64,000 bases of DNA from Nemophila menziesii. Lineage: Eukaryota > Streptophyta > Magnoliopsida > Boraginales > Hydrophyllaceae. The translations under genes and the position numbers were made by a program. The stretch covers positions 9,921,840 through 9,985,839 of the forward strand of contig JARWIR010000011.1 in the NCBI GenBank assembly GCA_029959085.1, given 5' to 3'. Of the stretch, positions 1 through 9,940 are shown one piece after another; position 1 is the stretch's first letter, and each line of letters opens with the position of its first letter. Below the pieces are notes generated by a model. The model saw only the letters and a list, made by a program, of their open reading frames with translations, did not search any database and was not told the DNA's origin.

Positions 1-2237
1 AAAAAGAGAAGAAATTTTCTACCTTATTGTTAAAGTTCATTCTTCTATTTTTCGACAAACTCTGTCCTCTCCATTGCCTGCTATAAGCTGGGTATATTGA
101 AACTTGTTTTTAGTAAATAAATATATACAACAATTCTATATTTTCATAGAAGAAGAGCTTACTTTGGGTGCCGGAAGAACACGACCTTCTGCTGTAGTGA
201 ATTTTGAGCTGTTCGAGATTCCAGCAGACTTGGAAAGAAAATCATTGTTATAGTTGTTATTGTTCAACCCCTCAGTCAATTTTGTTTGAAACATCTACAC
301 AAGTGAAGCTCTCTGGATACTACTGGATAAATTCTTGGTATAGTGTTGGAGTGAAACCAGTGAACACAGCTACGAAGAAATTATTACTACTCGTTCCTAT
401 ATTTTAAATATACCAGATTTAGCAACCTAGTTACAAAATTACGTCAATTGGAATATATACATGATGCTTTCCTTTGCCCACATCTATGCATGGAAAATCG
501 CCGGAAAATCGCAATGGTATCTTCATATACTGAACAAAGAAATCATATACTGAAATATTACTGGAAGAATATTCTCTCTTAAATGAGAACTTATATATAT
601 TAGACAACATTACAAGTTCAAAGTCTCGCCTTATAAAAATTATTCAAATTTTTCAGTTTATAGGTATTGAGCATGTAAAAGTCATATATAATGTATAAGA
701 TAACTCCTTAAAAAGAGCTTAAACTTTTAGAAGAATCGGTTGTCTAACATGGTATTAGAAAAAGATCACAGATTTGAAGCTTAACCTTTTAGAAGAATTG
801 ATTGTCTAACAATAGATAATAGTAATACATTTCCTCTATGCAAGCTCCCTGACTCAAACCAAGGTATTTTAAATTCCCTATTTGTAGGAGACAGTCGTGA
901 TACATGGATTATTCGGCACTCCTTTGGCCTGTAAAAGGAGGATCATTAGTAATTAGTTCATAATTTAACATACAGTTAAGTATTTTTTACCTTTGTCCAA
1001 TCAATTTGGTAAGGATCTAGAACCTTTTGATTTGTAATTATAAAATCAATAAATGGTCCTGGTTTTAAAATCATTGTTGTTGATACATCTGTATAAATTA
1101 AGGAAAATAGAACCATTAAGTCGTTAGAGAATTGAAAATTGGATAAATATATTGGAAATAGAATCTTACCAATATTTAGTTAACGGCCTCCTTGATATGC
1201 ACGGACACTAGAATGAAATCCACGGCATCCAGTCACCACAGACCCTAAATGAGATTGGAGTACGAGAAGACATCCCCTGTATAGAAAATATGGACATAAA
1301 TTCTACACACGATTTTAAAATCTAGAGCCGATTCTCTTATTGTTAATTTTTTGTGATAAATTAGCAGTTTTCATTGAAATTCATCTGTCTTAAAGAAAAT
1401 ATAAGACATGAAATTGCAGACAAGTACTCCTACTGTCTAAAACATCAAAATGCACCTGAATACAAGAAATTCTTACTGTTTGGCAGCATTTTGTCTAAGA
1501 ATTATGTCCAAATCTCTCACGGGCTCGTAATGACGATCAGAATCTTAGGCACAATGTGCATTTGTAATATCTTGCATGATATTTGAGCAGCATAGCAAAA
1601 TTCCACTCTATATGTCTTTGACCTTGATGGTTGTCTACAACTTATCATATCACCATGTCATGGGCTTCCACCATCCCACTTTCCATTTTACTGAAAATAA
1701 TATGAACTTGTTAGAAATTCGAATAAAATATTTTCTTTGAAAGTTTAGAAACAGCAATGCCTGTTCGGAGCATGCTTTTTAATCATAACTATAAACTCAA
1801 GCTTGTTATTTGACAGAGGACTAAGAGAATAAGAGTTATTCTCACCAGCATAAGCGATGAATTTCTCATTGATTTCATGCCCGTAAGTTTCTTTGAATTT
1901 GTCCATCACTTTCCTACAAACACCTTTTACCTCCACCTGATGTCCATCTTCATAACACGTGAAAATATGAGCAATAGATTTTAAAGGTGAATTAGTTTCT
2001 CAAACGGCCAAATTTAAATGTACTTACATTGGACTTGAAAAAGCTTCAATCAATTCTTGCTTCCGAGACATTGAAATTATTAGTAAGCAGCTGAATCTTA
2101 TATCTCTTTTTGCCAAGATTGCGCCTTTCCATTTGTAGGGGCTTATTAATATCAATTTTCTTTGGACCAAGATCCGATAAAACAATTGTTGGAGGCTTTG
2201 CTAGTGTCTTTGATTCCTTTTCTCCTTTAAATCCCAT
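1..2237 (-). pseudogene. AGO4/6/9-clade Argonaute pseudogene, copy 1 (N-terminal to linker-2 part)
   Basis: The minus strand carries a chain of decayed exons that read in order as a plant Argonaute of the AGO4 clade, whose proteins bind 24-nt siRNAs in RNA-directed DNA methylation. Approximate exons: 2030-2237 (N-terminus, KIQLLTNNFNVS), 1743-1960 (N domain, YEDGHQVEVKGVCRKVMDKF), 1477-1655 (RSKTYRVEFCYAAQI, LDIILRQNAAKQ), 1170-1276 (GCLLVLQS, TGCRGFHSSVRAYQGG), 991-1088 (PAZ side, TTMILKPGPFIDFIITNQ), 840-928 (SPTNREFKI), 163-400 (LVSLQHYTKNLSSSIQRASL, EGRVLPAPK) and 23-87 (NGED, MNFNNK). Splicing the third and fourth across their GTAAG/ACAG sites restores K-Q-G-C in frame. Stops lie in exons 1, 3, 4 and 7 and there are small frameshifts, so it cannot encode a protein. 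The rest lies left of the window. Confidence 0.9.
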
Positions 2238-3660
2238 TATTTATCAACCTGATGAGAACCCTAGAATTTACAACTATAAAAGAAAATTTGATATAAGAAC
2301 ATTATCATAGAGTTTTTTATTCAAGTATTCAATATGTTAAAAACTACTGAATTCCTAAGTGGATGTTGAAATTATTTTTTATTAATGGTCTAAAACTGTA
2401 TATGTTATTGTTTCGGATATGTAAGAAATAAGGGTTGTTAACCCATTGTTTTAATTTTTTAAATGTATTGTTATTCCTATGATTTTGTATTGTCACATTA
2501 AATAATAAGCTGGATTATGTGGGATGCAAGTAGGTTCCTAAAAGCTCTACAAAAAATATGATACAAAGGAAAAGAATAATAGGCATGTGCAATAATAATA
2601 CCACATATAAAGCATGACCTAGGATCTAAATTATCTACCATATAGGCTATTATTTCTGTGATTTCATTAGTCCATATACGGTCTTTGTTAAATCATCAAA
2701 CTGTAAGGTTATCCGTACATCATCGGAATCCTAGTACAAACATTTTTTGTTAGAGAGAGAAGGAACGAAAGAGGAAGTATGTAGCAAGGAAATGTAGGCA
2801 AGTTGTCAAAACAACCACCAAGCCTCATTTTCATCCCTCCATTTTAGTTTATTTTAACACATAGTGTAAATTTAATATCTTAAAATATAATTTACTACCT
2901 GATAAAAAATGAAAATATAATTGGATAAGTATATATATGTAAGTTTACTTTGTAAGGCTGGCTGCCTATTCAAGAAACCAAAGATATACATTCTAGATTG
3001 GTTTAACTAAGCTTGGTCAATGAAAACTACACATATTGACACTCCTATAGAAATCAATATGAAAAAACTACATGACGAAGGAAATTTTTTATATGATTCT
3101 ACCTTATATTAGATTTTGGTTGGTAATTTGATCTTTCTAACCATCACTTTTATTTTGCTAACACAAAAACATATACAAATTTCAAATAATTTTTACCTAT
3201 ATGGGGTTCGATTATTCATTGTATTACTAGTGCACATATATATGTGGGATATTCTACACTTCTAATAATTTCTTGTATCTATCATATGATTATACGAATT
3301 GTGGATGTCTTAAAAACAGTATATATTTAGGAACAAGATGGAGTGTATTTTTTGGAGTTGAATTATATCTCATAAAGGAAAGAAATAATATTATATCTTC
3401 AAGTCATCTAAAAAATTAGGAATCTGTGCGGTATCTATGACATGCTCTAATATTATTTGGTTATGTAGATTTCTTATAAAATTTGGTATTCCACAAGTTA
3501 CCCAAATCAATTACATATTGAGAGTACTCGCATAATCCAGAATATATATAAATTGCTTCTCACTTGAAAGACCTTTGATTACCAACTCATCACACTCCCA
3601 CATATATATACACGTTGGGGAATCACAATTATGGTAACCAAGTAAATAATATATAGATTG
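2238..3660. other. No recognisable gene upstream of the Argonaute pseudogene (repeated at 20714-22135)
   Basis: AT-rich sequence upstream of the antisense Argonaute start. I see no convincing coding stretch. The part from about 3400 resembles 62430-62830, so it belongs to a dispersed repeat family. Any remains of the Argonaute promoter would lie near 2240-2500, but I cannot point to a specific element. Confidence 0.5.
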
Positions 3661-3770
3661 TTTTTTTGTTACTTGGAAGAGCCATTTTTTGGACTCGGTG
3701 TCATTGACACGGTTCGAACCTATACCATCTAGATGAATGAACAAGGGCGCTAGCCAGTTAAACTAACCCC
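3661..3770 (-). mobile_element. tRNA-derived SINE fragment, copy 1
   Basis: On the minus strand, beginning at 3770, there is a tRNA-like head GGGGTTAGTTTAACTGGC containing an A-box-like TAGTTTAACTGG. About 35-40 bases downstream is a perfect B-box, GGTTCGAACC, then a short body ending in an A7 run (T7 on the plus strand at 3661-3667). This spacing of internal RNA polymerase III promoter boxes is that of plant tRNA-derived SINEs. The related sequence at 62430-62830 seems to lack the insert. I could not define a target-site duplication, so the ends are approximate. A decayed tRNA gene is less likely because the cloverleaf does not close. Confidence 0.55.
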
Positions 3771-5351
3771 AACTAGTTATACATATTGTTTCTATTCCAT
3801 ACCAATAATACATGAAACATACAATTATATTATTATAATATTTTCTTTCCTAACAATTGCATTAAATGAGAATTAAAAAATATATAAGATTATATATTGA
3901 ATGAAAATAATCCCATAAGTCTTGGACATTAATATCTTGTCTTGAATAGATTGTGGTTGATTTCATTTTTTTATTTCCTAATCATTCACCCTCCAGATAG
4001 TCGTTCCTTCAAATATGACTTGATTTTTACATAGTGATATCGATGAATTTCATGTGATAGTTATTTGGTGAAAGAACTCGCAAGTTGATCATCTGAATGT
4101 AAATAAGATACTCCAAGTTCATTTCTTTCTACTTGATCCCGTATAAATTAGAAGGCGATGACTACTTGTTTCATATATACTAGACTAAAGTAAAAAAATC
4201 AAGAATATAAAATTTTGGTTGAATAATATTACATAAAATGGTAGGTGGATTAAAAATAGGGACTTCTAGCTGTTGAAGTATCTGTTGAATTCAATAGTTG
4301 TCGAAGCAAAAAATGATATTTTTCTTTGTTTGACGAGCGTTCGATTATTCGTTGACTTTTTGCAGATCAACTTATCAAGGAAGATCTGAACTTTAAGAGA
4401 TCAGTGTTGCATGTCGGTTATCTAAGTGAAAGTTCTAATCAACATAAGAGTAGAAACCAAGAGTGGCACTAGTTTGTTTGTTAAGCAAGATTCCATGTGA
4501 TAATGTTAGATAAGGTACACAAGAACGCGTTATATAGCATTACAATGAGTATCATATGGAACATGCATAAACTAGTGTGTATGTTATTGATTAAAAGACA
4601 TCTGGTTGGGTATGAACGAGAGACTGAAGAGCGCCTACAACCTGGTTATATTATGTATTATCAATCGAAGGACTTCCATCTTCAAGATTAAAAAGCATGG
4701 ATCAAATATTAGACATATAACTACTTTAGCTATAGAAATTTAGAATTTGACAGAAGCTCCATAATATATGTTTTGAGATTATAGGATTTTAGTTGACACC
4801 AACAAAATTATCAAAAGTACGTAGATCCATTAAAAATAACTTTCATGAAGGCCAGAGTATTGCTACATGTAAAAATAATATCATTGAAATTGACATTTTA
4901 CAAGATGGAAGTGATGCATTATTGTGGGAGATGACGAATCTCAATAAGATGGATAATGTAAGAGGTATACTATACGCTCGATGTACTTTAGATTGTAGAT
5001 GTTTATATTTAATTTACATATATGATTATGAAACTGTTTGTCAATAAAGCGAGAAGGTTATAATGTATAAACATCTTCAAATAGAGCACAATATATCATA
5101 GTACATGAAGAGAAGGGTAAAGACTTTTCTAAGTTAAAAATTAGAGCATAGTACATGAGAAATGGTAGTAAATTAATTGAACAGACTGAACGTGGCTTGT
5201 AATCGATTGCGGGGAGATTATGTAACCCTTAGTGACAAGTCATGCTTTATACCTTTGAATACTGCCAGTTCAACTATATTCTAAGATTCAATTACAACCA
5301 ATTATATTTATAACATATTTCGGTGAAACAATGTTTTTTTGTTTGAATACG
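3771..5351. other. Unassigned sequence up to the duplication breakpoint (repeated at 22246-23826)
   Basis: Contains two short plus-strand reading frames (4497-4691 and 4793-5047) that I do not recognise; they are conserved between the copies only because the copies are recent. I see no promoter, splice structure or domain motif supporting either as a gene. Confidence 0.4.
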
Positions 5352-7559
5352 AAGAAATATAGTCCTGCAAGTATTCAGACACAGTTAGATGGGCTTCCGA
5401 TTGTGTTTCCTGGTAAACACAAGGATTTTGGGGGAAAGATCGTGAAGCAAGATGTTAACCGGCGATTCAATTGGAAGAAAAAGAGTATTTTCTATCGTTT
5501 ACCTTATTGGTCTGAAAACTTGTTGAAACATAACATTGACGTTATGCATTGCGAGAAAAACGTGTGTGATGCTCTGCTCGGTACAGTTATAGGTCTTGAT
5601 GGGAAAGTTAACAAAGACAACGTGAAAGCGAGAATGGATCTTGAGAAATTGAAGATTAGAAAAGAATTGTGGTTGACTGAGAGAAATGGTAAAAAAATAT
5701 TGAAACGGGGAAAGTACACTCTAACACCGGAAAAGCGGACTATTTTTCTTGACTGGCTGAAGGCACAGAAGTTTCCCGACGGTTTTGCATCTAGTATGAG
5801 AAACAATGTTCAAAGTGATACGGGTAAGATTATCGGCATGAAATCTCACGACTGTCACGTGATGATGCAATATCTTTTCGTGGCTAGTCTCCCCGGGCTT
5901 ATTGAAGACAAAGCGATTAGTGATGTGTTTATTGGGTTAGCGAACGTGTTTAGAGTCGTTTGCAATAAAAATCTAAGTAGGAAACAGTTAGTATCGGGAA
6001 AGAAGAAAGTGGTTGAACTTATGTGTAGGCTAGAAATGATTTTACCTCCCGCGTTTTTTGATATAATGATCCACTTGGTGATACACTTATACGATGAAGC
6101 ATTGCTTGGTGGCCCGGTCCAAATGCGGTGGATGTACCCATTTGAAAGGTATTTGAAAAAGTTGAAAGAGTATATCCGAAATCCGGCTAGACCAGAGGGT
6201 TCAATAGCCGAGGGGTACATTGCGGAAGAGACGTTGAATTTCATATCAAGATATCTTAGTGAAGAAAAAACAAGGTTCAACGATCCAGGCAGATACAACG
6301 AAGCACCGCTGGTCCCAAAAGAGCTATCCGTTTTCAATTCCCAATGCACTCCAGTTGGCAAGATAGTGTATGTTTCTTTACCGTATAAGGAGAAGGAGCA
6401 CATAAGTTGGTATATTTTGCATAACTGCGACGAACTCGAAACATACATGACGTAAGTAAATATTATTATCTTATATAAATATATACTATATATTTATATA
6501 TATTTAGATATATTTATATATATTTATATATTTATATATATATATTTATATATTTATATATATTTATATATTATATATTTATATATATTATATATTTATA
6601 ATTATTTATTTATATTTATATATATATTTATATATATTTATATATATTTATATATTTATACTCATTTACAATTATAGTGAACACAAATCAACACTTACGG
6701 GAACGAGTGGTGAAATAGATATTACGCATCGTCGAACATTTAAGGAATGGTTTTTGGAAAAGGTATGTAATTTTAGGCATTGGTTTATAACTTATATATT
6801 TATTATCAAAGTACTAACTATTATTGTTGTATATTAGATTCATGGAATGCATTCACGTGGAGATCCATTAGCTACCACCGAGATGGTGTCCTTGGCAAAC
6901 ATGTCTTATGGTTCGGTGCATAAATATGATTCATGTGTTGTGAACGGTGTCAAGTGGGTAACTAAGTCCAAAGGAGAGAAAAGAGTGACGCAGGATTACG
7001 GAGTGTGTACCATTTACAATGAAGAACCCTATTATGGGGAATTAATCAAAATCTTGGAGGTTATGTACACTGGAGGGTGCTCGGTTGTGTTATTTGTCTG
7101 TAAGTGGTATAAAAAGTCTAGATCGAGGCAAGAACATGGGGTAACATTTATCAACACAACAAACTTTGAGTGGGCCGACGAACCATACATTTTAGCATCG
7201 CAGGCCAAGAAAGTGTTTTACATCGACGAGATTAGTTCAAAGAAATCAATGAAAGGGTGGAAAGCCGTTTGGGAAATAAACGATCGACACGGATGGAGTC
7301 CTGAGTTACTGGAAATGAGAGCATCAACATACCATTGGATAGCACGGGGAACGAGAACATCAACATGCCATTGGCATCCACCGAGGAGATCGAGATTGAT
7401 CCTGCTCATTTTTTTATTGATTTGTCTTTTGATACGGTTATTGATGAGAATGAGGAAATTCATGATGACACCTTGGATGAATACGGTGATGAAGAAGAAC
7501 CTATAGAGGTTGATAGCAATGATGAACCCATAGTTATTAGTGGATATGATAGTGATTAG
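5352..7559 (+). pseudogene. CACTA TNP2-like transposase, 5'-truncated with a frameshift
   Basis: Catalytic transposase of CACTA elements, acting in the nucleus on the element ends. Three exons can be modelled: 5352-6451, 6678-6762 and 6838-7559, with GT/AG borders. Exon 1 begins inside the Transposase_21 region (FPGKHKDFGGK, then IDVMHCEKNVCDALLGT) and continues into the DUF4218 region (MIHLVIHLYDEALLGGPVQ, MRWMYPFERYLKKLKEYI). Exon 3 carries the DUF4216 region (VVLFVCKWYKKS, FEWADEPYILASQAKKVFYI) and an acidic tail. The N-terminal half is absent. Near 7305-7312 a one-base shift separates DUF4216 from the acidic tail, which resumes in the next frame (GNESINIPLDSTGNENINMP) and ends at 7559. 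The upstream ATG at 5331 lies in the duplicated flank and is fortuitous. Intron 1 is an almost pure A/T run of about 220 bp. Confidence 0.9.
6452..6677 (+). repeat. TATATTTA-type low-complexity intron
   Basis: Intron 1 of the TNP2-like gene is made almost entirely of TATATTTATA-type units between a GTAAGT donor at 6452 and a TATAG acceptor ending at 6677. It looks like microsatellite expansion within the intron. Confidence 0.85.
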
Positions 7560-7587
7560 GTTTTTTTTTATTTTGGTTTATTTGTAT

Positions 7588-8547
7588 TAACTTTGACTCT
7601 AAACACTCAACTTTGACTCTAAACACTCAACTTTGACCATAAACACTCAACTTTGACTCTAAACACTCAACTTTGACCATGAACACTCAACTTTGACTCT
7701 AAACACTCAACTTTGACTCTAAACACTCAACTTTGACCATAAACAGTCAACTTTGACTCTAAACACTCAACTTTGACCATGAACAGTCAACTTTGACTCT
7801 AAACACTCAACTTTGACTCTAAACACTCAACTTTGACTCTAAACACTCAACTTTGACCATGAACAGTCAACTTTGACTCTAAACACTCAACTTTGACTCT
7901 AAACACTCAACTTTGACTCTAAACACTCAACTTTGACTCTAAACACTCAACTTTGACTCTAAACACTCAACTTTGACTCTAAACACTCAACTTTGACCAT
8001 AAACACTCAACTTTGACTCTAAACACTCAACTTTGACCATGAACACTCAACTTTGACTCTAAACACTCAACTTTGACTCTAAACACTCAACTTTGACACT
8101 AAACACTCAACTTTGACCATGAACAGTCAACTTTGACTCTAAACACTCAACTTTGACTCTAAACACTCAACTTTGACTCTAAACACTCAACTTTGACTCT
8201 AAACACTCAACTTTGACCATGAACAGTCAACTTTGACTCTAAACACTCAACTTTGACTCTAAACACTCAACTTTGACTCTAAACACTCAATTTTGACCAT
8301 GAACAGTCAACTTTGACTCTAAACACTCAACTTTGACTCTAAACACTCAACTTTGACTCTAAACACTCAACTTTGACTCTAAACACTCAACTTTGACTCT
8401 AAACACTCAACTTTGACCATGAACACTCAACTTTGACTCTAAACAGTCAACTTTGACTCTAAACACTCAACTTTGACTCTAAACACTCAACTTTGACTCT
8501 AAACACTCAACTTTGACCATGAACAGTCAACTTTGACCATAAACACT
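7588..8547 (+). repeat. 20-bp tandem array with W-box-like cores inside the CACTA element
   Basis: About 48 head-to-tail copies of AAACACTCAACTTTGACTCT. Two variable positions recur: the end is CTCT or CCAT, and the start is AAACAC, GAACAC, AAACAG or GAACAG. Every monomer contains TTGAC followed by T or C, matching the W-box core TTGACY bound by WRKY transcription factors; units with CAGTCAA add a second core on the other strand. The array lies just downstream of the TNP2 stop codon and upstream of the second gene's promoter. Whether any WRKY protein binds it is inference. Confidence 0.95.
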
Positions 8548-8612
8548 TGACTAAACACCCCGAACACCCAAGTTTGACCATAAACACTTGACTAAACACC
8601 CCGAACACCCAA
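8538..8612 (+). repeat. Two degenerate 40-bp repeats closing the array
   Basis: ATAAACACTTGACTAAACAC begins at about 8538 and again 40 bases later, each followed by CCCGAACACCCAA. These look like diverged, doubled versions of the 20-bp monomer and mark the edge of the array. Confidence 0.8.
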
Positions 8613-8632
8613 TTAAGAATGTGAAAAGGAAC

Positions 8633-8633
<1 letters not shown>

Positions 8634-8669
<36 letters not shown>
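8634..8669 (+). repeat. A36 homopolymer
   Basis: An uninterrupted run of about 36 adenines directly before the GCGACGAC block. Its length may be wrong in the assembly. It could be the tail of a retroposed sequence, but I see no retroposon body or target duplication beside it. Confidence 0.9.
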
Positions 8670-8671
<2 letters not shown>

Positions 8672-8960
8672 GCGACGACATTCAAATGGTTTAGCGACGA
8701 CATTCAAAGGTTGAATGTCGTTGCTAATTATTCGCGACGACATTCAAAGGGTTAGTCGTCGCTAAACAATAATAAAAAATTTGATTGGTCTTCGTGGGCG
8801 GTCAACTTTCCCGCCCACGAAAATTAGCGACTACAAACCAAAATTTCGCGACGGGTAGTCGTCGCTAAACCAAGACACGCAAGGGGCGTGTGTACGTGGG
8901 GCGACACGTGTCCCTGATTCGCGACGAAATTTAAGGATTCGCGACGACCAGCGTGTCGTC
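8670..8960. promoter_or_regulatory. Internal GCGACGAC repeat block upstream of the second CACTA gene
   Basis: Multiple copies of TAGCGACGAC and its complement GTCGTCGCTA in both orientations, the same motif that fills the 3' subterminal region at 11881-12310. In En/Spm-type elements such motifs are binding sites for the element's own DNA-binding protein. Here they sit directly before a TATA box, which suggests self-regulation of the second gene (inference). Within the block, 8791-8801 and 8811-8821 form a perfect 11-bp inverted repeat (TTCGTGGGCGG, 9-base loop). Confidence 0.75.
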
Positions 8961-8975
8961 GCTAATCTTTTATTC

Positions 8976-8981
8976 TATAAA
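8976..8981 (+). promoter_or_regulatory. TATA box of the second CACTA gene
   Basis: TATAAA in CTATAAAGCCC, immediately after the last GTCGTCGCTAA motif. It is followed after about 25-30 bases by a CA-rich leader (from about 9005) that ends in CAAG|GTAATG at 9095, a plausible non-coding first exon. Confidence 0.6.
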
Positions 8982-9095
8982 GCCCTAACCGAGCTCATTT
9001 CTGCCATAACAAACACTCAAAAACTCACACAAAACCTCCATTTCCGCCATAGCCAAGCAGCTCCGAGTAATAACAACACCAAATCCGACATCAAG

Positions 9096-9940
9096 GTAAT
9101 GATTTCAATCTAATAACACATTTTAATCACTACTTTTTTAATTTTTTCATTTTTAATTTCTAATATTTTTTCTTGTGTTTATTTTGTATGATTCCTTCTT
9201 CTTGGCATGGATTCATGGACGAAATCTACACCATTTCTACGTAACAGGTTCCAATTTCCGGATCAAACTTGCATTTTTTTTATTTTTAATTTTTTTTTTG
9301 TAAAAATTCATGAATGTTTTTAGTTGTTTGATGAAATCCGAGAATCATGTGTATGTTTATGGGTTGTTTGGTAATTTTTTGGTGTTAAATAACAACATTT
9401 AATTGGAATTTGATAAAAATTAGGGTTTTGGTATGAATTTTGTAATTTTAATGTAATAATTAGAGTGTTATTGATCTTTGATTGTGTTTTAAGATATAGG
9501 GACCTATTTGCAATATGTTTGATTTGTATGTTTAAGGACTAAAATGCAGTTTTGTATGATTAAGGACTAAAATGCAATTTTATAAAAAAAGGACTAAAAT
9601 GCAATTTTATAAAAAATAAGACTTACTTGACAATTTTAGAAAGATAGATGACTAAAATGAATTTTTTAGAAAGGTAGAGGACTACAATGCAATTTTCGAA
9701 AAAAATAGGACTTAATTTCAAATTAAAAAAAAAATGGACAAAAATGGATTTTTTAGACAATTAGGAATTATTCGCATTTTTTAAAAAAGTTGGATAAAAA
9801 TGGAAATTTTAAAAAAATATGGACTTATTTGCAATTTTTAAAAAATTTGGACTTATTTGCAAATTTTAAAAAAAATTTAGGACTTAATTGCAAATTTTTA
9901 AAAAATTTGGACTTATTTGCAATTTTATGAAATTTTATAG
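9096..9940 (+). repeat. Leader intron with degenerate GGACTTATTTGCAATTTT repeats
   Basis: A long 5'-leader intron lies between the donor at 9096 and the acceptor before the ATG at 9941. From about 9530 to 9930 it contains about ten imperfect units built on GGACTAAAATGCAATTTT or GGACTTATTTGCAATTTT, separated by A-runs. No coding sequence is visible. Confidence 0.75.

Larger units (their letters stand above)
1..5351. repeat. Segmental duplication, copy 1 (3' part)
   Basis: This stretch matches 18477-23826 in direct orientation with almost no change. I saw six substitutions (1119, 2347, 3486, 3702, 4491, 4539) and one base less in the A-run near 2552 in the second copy; I did not align every base by machine. 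The match begins at the first base of the window, so the copy continues upstream. It stops sharply after 5351: this copy runs on into CACTA transposase coding sequence, the other into unrelated AT-rich DNA. Contents are an Argonaute pseudogene, a SINE fragment and otherwise unassigned sequence. Confidence 0.97.

Noticed and set aside
204..407. Plus-strand reading frame repeated at 18680-18883
   Set aside because: Overlaps the opposite-strand Argonaute exon, which has clear family motifs; its conservation comes only from the recent duplication.
1374..1586. Plus-strand reading frame repeated at 19850-20062
   Set aside because: Antisense to the Argonaute exon encoding LDIILRQNAAKQ.
3511..3744. 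77-residue minus-strand frame in both duplicated copies
   Set aside because: Part of it comes from the SINE fragment and the rest is non-coding dispersed repeat.
3690..3768. Functional tRNA gene
   Set aside because: A- and B-box motifs are present, but the arms do not pair into a cloverleaf and an A-run tail follows, fitting a SINE.
5855..6448. 197-residue minus-strand reading frame
   Set aside because: Exact antisense shadow of the TNP2-like exon; no motifs of its own.
8507..8743. Minus-strand frame with a poly-Phe run
   Set aside because: The Phe run is the A36 homopolymer read on the other strand; the rest is tandem array.
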